Source: Chlamydomonas sphaeroides (Eukaryota > Chlorophyta > Chlorophyceae > Chlamydomonadales > Chlamydomonadaceae). From it: 18,907 nt of DNA. Both the position numbers and the translations under genes were made by a program. Positions 15,960 through 18,907 of this stretch are shown in pieces (the stretch's first letter is position 1; the number at the start of each line of letters is the position of its first letter). Below the pieces are notes generated by a model. The model was not told the origin of the DNA. It made no database searches and saw only the letters and a program-made list of their open reading frames with translations. The stretch is taken from assembly GCA_001662425.1 (NCBI GenBank), contig BDDC01000803.1, forward strand, positions 8,475 through 27,381. Reading direction: 5' to 3'.

Positions 15960-18467
15960 TCACACCACGGCCTCTGCTGCATGAGAGTGCAGCACGTTGC
16001 TGCATCTGCAGAGGCTGCTGCGAGTCCGTGCCGCTGGGGTGTCCCCCGCCGGGGGAGCCTTAGTCGTTTTCTTCTTAGATTTCTTCGTCGGCATTGTTGC
16101 CTGAGGCACCACAGGCACCTGTTCCTGTTCTTGAGGGGCCGACTTGTGCTCCGGCACCATCAGTGCCGGTGGTGGCAGAGTGGGGCCGCTGTTGGCTGGT
16201 TGCACCACCATTGGTGTGTGGGTGCTGGATGGTAGAGGTGTCTCCACAATGGCTGGAGCCGGCTTGGCTGCGTGTTGTGCGGCCCTTGATCGTGCCCGCA
16301 CGGCACTTTGAAGCAGTTTGTAGGTGTCTTGCTGATGCTCCGGATCATCCAGTGCCATCGTGATGGCCATTGCTGGTGCGGCCGCCTCCACCGGAGGGAC
16401 CGCAAGCCATGTAGTGGCGGCGCCCAACATAGAGGGCACTGGCGCCACTTGGAAGCTGACTGGTGCAGCGGGGGCGCCCAACGTCGTGAGGCAGATCAGA
16501 GTCTCGGTGGTGTCGTCCTCGGACTTGATGAAGCTTGCTGGTGCTGCAACCGTCTCGTCCCATGAAGTGATGCCCATGGCCAGGGTGAACACTCTGAATG
16601 CCTTGCGTGCGGTCGACAGGTCAGGTGACGGTGGCTGCAGGGCGCTCATCATGACACAGGCTGCCGGTGCAGCGGTGGCCCCCTTGGCACCACTGGTGCC
16701 AAGCAGGCTGTAGTGCTCTAATGCAGTACAGAAGGGCTTCTTGTTCTTCTCCTGTTGTTGTTGCCGAAACTTGCACAGCTTGGCCTTGGTGACAGCCCTC
16801 TTACGGGCTTCTGCTTGGATGTAGGCCCAGGGGTCACACCGTGTGCTGGGGTCCTCTCTGTCTGATGCCCCACTCGAGAGGATGGCTGGGGTACTGTCGT
16901 TCTCAGTGTCGCCGGGCTGCACCGCAGCCACGTTGGTGAAGGTGTAGCGCCCGGGCCCAGCACGGTAGTCGCTGTCGTCCCAGTCATCTTGCTTGGACGT
17001 GGGGGCACTGACACTTGGCTGCGCAAAACCGATGTTGGCCGAGGGGCAGGGCTGTGACGGGCCCGAGGACTGGAGGGAGTGCGAAGGAGGAGTGTGTGTC
17101 TGCTGTGGCGGCCCTGGGGGTGGCGGCAGTACTGGCACACGGGGGCAGCGGCCCGGCGGATGGTGTGTGCTGCACACCGTGCACTCCGGCGGCTCCTGCT
17201 GACCCCAAGGCTCGTAACCCCTGCCGCCCCGTGGCCCGTGCTGGTGGCGGTAGTACCCTTGCTCATGGTACCCATCATTTGAGGTGCGCTGGTGCTGCCA
17301 GTGCTGTGGCGGCTTGTAGTACTCGTTGTAGCCGTGTCCATAGTCAGAGGGGTGCCGCTGAGTGGGGTAGCCATCACTGTGGTCGTAGTGTGGGCCGGGC
17401 CTGGACCGCCGGTCCTGGCCTGAACCCCAGTGGCCTCCTCCGCGGGACTTGCCGTGGCCCCAACCGTCGCCTCTGTAATGCCTGCCATGGCTGCTGCCTC
17501 GTCCGCTAAAGTCCGAGCCACCATGGTTGTCCTCGTTCCAGCACTGGTCGTGGTGGTGCCCTCCACCGTGGCCGCCGGGGGCCACGTGCTGGTTAGAACC
17601 ATACCGTGCTCCGCCACACTGCTCATGTTGCGTGTCATAGCCAGAGTCGTAGCTGTGCCTGTCCGAGCCCCGGTGCTCTTCACTGCGGCTGCTACTATGC
17701 TCCTCGTTGTGCTGCTGCTTGTTACACTGCAGGGGTGGGGCCGATCTGCTGGGTGTTCCAGCGGCCTGCATGTGTGTGGTAGCGCGGCGGCCGTTGCTGG
17801 GTTTGCCACCACCCAGCAGCATGCAAGTGCCAGGGATGGACTGGGGCTTGGAGAACTTGGGGTGTGCCACCGGCGGCTCAGCGGAGTCACCCTTGCTGAC
17901 AAAGCCCCTTCCATTTCTTCCGTCCATCCATTCCAGGAAGGTGTTGTCCTTCATGCTCGCCGGGATCTGGGCCAGGCTCAGCCCTTTCAGGCCCTTGGTG
18001 CTGGTCTTGAGCATGTCGACAAACTCCTCGGGCAGCGCCCCGAGAAACCGTGCCACCATCTTGCTGTATACACACTCCGGAAGCTTCATGTAGATGCGCC
18101 AATACTCCTTGTAGTAGTCAAACGGGGAGCCCTGCCTGGGCAGCGGCCGGGTGTGCAGGTACACAAGCGCTGTGTTCCGCCAGTGCATCTTCATGTCCGC
18201 CTGGAAGTGAGCATCCAGCTCCACCACCAGTGTGTGGCACACGTACATGTGGTAGTTCTCGTCCACTGGCTTGCCATACTCAGTGCACTCCACAGCATAA
18301 CTGGCCTGGGCTGTCGCCTGTTGTGCGCCTTGTTCTTGTTTAGCCAGTGCAGGAACCGGCTGTCCTCTCCAGCCAGCCGTGTGATGATGAGCCAGGCCGC
18401 GCTGGCGCTGGCAAACAGGGCGCCGTTGTGGGTGCCAATCTTGTGCATGAAGTCGGGAATCCGTCAA
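15960..18467 (-). pseudogene. Gag: capsid-like domain, RGG/His-rich region, zinc-knuckle-like motif, basic patch
   Basis: The longest open frame in the window (835 codons). Its first ~45 codons are probably out of frame; the true reading enters from the neighbouring frame near 18340. From about 18320 to 17900 it resembles a retrotransposon Gag capsid: HWRNTALVYLHTRPLP, then FDYYKEYWRIYMKLPECVY, then MVARFLGALPEEFVDML, the usual W...L / E..Y...F / F..GL.PE. pattern. About 17660-17200 is rich in Gly, His, Arg and Tyr (RGG-like), typical of RNA binding. A CX2CX3HX4C motif lies at 17183-17145. A Ser/Thr/Pro/Ala-rich tail follows, with a Lys-rich patch TKKSKKKTTK near 16085-16055 that could be a nuclear localisation signal. 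It ends at a TGA (15962-15960) after which the same frame continues for about 45 codons. Confidence 0.75.
17145..17183 (-). other. Zinc-knuckle-like CX2CX3HX4C motif in Gag
   Basis: The encoded residues are CTVCSTHHPPGRC. The canonical Gag zinc knuckle is CX2CX4HX4C; here the spacing between the second Cys and the His that best fits is one residue short, and the next possible His gives the wrong distance on one side in the same way. It follows an RGG/His-rich region, the expected place for a nucleocapsid. It could be a variant knuckle or a decayed one. Confidence 0.55.
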
Positions 18468-18907
18468 TTGAAGATCTTGTGGAAGGCGACCCGTTCTTGG
18501 GCGTTGAAGAGCGGAAGGACTGCTGAGGGCGGGAATTCTTTTTCGGGAAACGTCGGTCGTGAGGCATAGAGCATGTCCATTCTGCGGAGGCGTGGGATGG
18601 GTACGACAAGCTCGTTAGGAGGCGGAGGCACAACCAGGGGATTGGCGACAAGTGGGTTGGCGGCAGGCGGATCGGCTGCCTGCTGCTCTTGCTGGAGAGG
18701 GGCAGGTGGTGGTGGATTGAGGTGAGGCACAGGTGGTGGTGGATCCTGTGGCTGGTCGGCTGCTGGCTGCTTGTGAGGTGGAGGTGCAGGTGGTGGTGGA
18801 TTGAGGAGAGGTGCAGGTGGTGGTGGATTGAGGAGAGGTGCAGGCGGTGGTGGATTGAGGAGAGGTGCAGGCGGTGGTGGAGGCTGCGGCTGGTTGGCTG
18901 CAAGCTG
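18464..18907 (-). pseudogene. Pro-rich N-terminal region of Gag polyprotein (partial)
   Basis: This frame is open from the window edge with no usable ATG near its start, so the true start lies outside the window. It begins with Pro-rich repeats (unit PPPPAPLLN), then a Pro/Asn/Ala/Gln linker with a repeated NPLV, then a less biased segment containing IPRLRRMDMLY and FNAQERVAFHKIFN. The frame ends at a TGA at 18466-18464 but the same frame continues (RIPDFMHKIG...) to about 18340, where reading moves to the Gag frame below. The TGA is followed directly by an Arg codon and looks like a mutated Arg codon. Pro-rich leaders before the capsid domain are common in Gag proteins; the exact role is not visible here. 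Confidence 0.6.
18784..18880 (-). repeat. 27-bp tandem repeat, about 3.5 copies
   Basis: Three adjacent 27-bp units start at 18784, 18811 and 18838, with a partial fourth from 18865. The plus-strand unit begins gtgcaggtggtggtgg and ends ttgaggagag. The last units differ by a T to C change (gtgg to gcgg). On the minus strand each unit encodes nine residues, PPPPAPLLN, so copy-number change keeps the frame. A diverged related stretch lies at about 18700-18745. Confidence 0.9.

Larger units (their letters stand above)
1..18907 (-). mobile_element. Decayed giant Ty3/gypsy-like retroelement, truncated by the window
   Basis: Nearly every part of the minus strand carries a protein-like reading frame, and these join end to end from the right edge to about position 315. 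Recognisable pieces run in retroelement order: Gag capsid-like domain, retropepsin-like motif, two CCHC zinc knuckles, reverse transcriptase, RNase H. I counted about 20 in-frame stops after which the same frame continues, and about 18 frame changes, so no intact protein could be made. No long terminal repeat, primer binding site or target-site duplication can be assigned inside the window; the 5' end lies beyond the right edge. No integrase was found. The distance from protease to RT (about 11 kb) is far beyond a normal gypsy element of 5-8 kb total, so nesting of two elements is an alternative to one giant element. Confidence 0.8.

Noticed and set aside
16718..17914. Second minus-strand open frame (398 codons) overlapping Gag
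   Set aside because: Thr/Ser/Pro/Ala-rich without motifs, while the overlapping frame holds the Gag capsid end, RGG region, zinc-knuckle-like motif and basic patch. Treated as a shadow frame.
315..18466. Alternative genetic code with TGA as sense
   Set aside because: TAG and TAA also interrupt the frames, frameshifts are frequent, catalytic residues are lost, and the TGA in RT is at an Arg position; decay explains all of these together.
17430..18569. Long plus-strand open frame (379 codons) opposite Gag
   Set aside because: It lies opposite the capsid and RGG-rich regions of the minus strand, which have recognisable motifs. Its translation is a Val/Ala/Leu-rich string without domains, as expected of antisense in GC-rich DNA.
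1..18907. Spliced host gene with introns
   Set aside because: Stops occur singly with the same frame resuming at once on both sides, so there is no intron-sized gap to remove, and the recognisable domains are retroelement domains.
1..18907. CRISPR array, tRNA, rRNA or riboswitch
   Set aside because: No regularly spaced repeats of CRISPR type and no cloverleaf or rRNA-like conserved stretch noticed on either strand by eye.

Overview
The whole window reads as one decayed retroelement on the minus strand. It is GC-rich eukaryotic DNA with no bacterial-style genes, no RNA genes and no convincing plus-strand gene. The best anchors are a Ty3/gypsy-type reverse transcriptase (about 3.2-2.3 kb) followed directly by its RNase H (2.29-1.79 kb), a retropepsin-like DDGA motif at 14.5 kb, a Gag capsid-like domain at 18.4-17.9 kb and two CCHC zinc knuckles at 5.2 and 4.5 kb. 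The segment just before the RT (ELPGY, then GPF, then a D/E-rich stretch) resembles green-algal (volvocine-type) gypsy elements as I remember them. A chlorophyte host is therefore my best guess, but it is inference.

Layout in the direction of reading (minus strand, right to left): a Pro-rich N-terminus with a 27-bp tandem repeat, cut by the window edge (18.9-18.46 kb); Gag capsid, an RGG/His-rich nucleic-acid-binding region, a short zinc-knuckle-like motif and a Lys-rich patch (18.46-15.96 kb); an acidic Ser/Asp/Pro-rich linker (15.9-14.6 kb); protease (about 14.56-14.0 kb); an acidic repeat linker (14.0-12.84 kb); about 7.4 kb of unrecognised Trp/Leu-rich, mostly helical-looking protein in successive frame blocks (12.8-5.4 kb); two duplicated zinc-knuckle modules (5.4-4.4 kb); an Ala/Pro-rich linker, RT and RNase H (4.4-1.79 kb); and about 1.5 kb of unrecognised protein where an integrase would be expected (1.79-0.3 kb). 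The leftmost ~100 bases differ in composition and may be near the element's edge.

The reading is broken by about 20 in-frame stops, after which the same frame resumes, and by about 18 frame changes, so it is a pseudogene. At least 14 of the 20 stops are TGA. Three catalytic acidic residues (two in RT, one in RNase H) and a usually conserved Arg are lost by changes that fit CpG deamination. One frame change lies exactly at a run of nine G.

The most unusual points are the ~11 kb of coding trace between protease and RT with no known domain, the doubled zinc-knuckle module placed directly before the RT, and the lack of a visible integrase. Either this is an unusually large single polyprotein element, or two related elements lie nested or in tandem in the same orientation.
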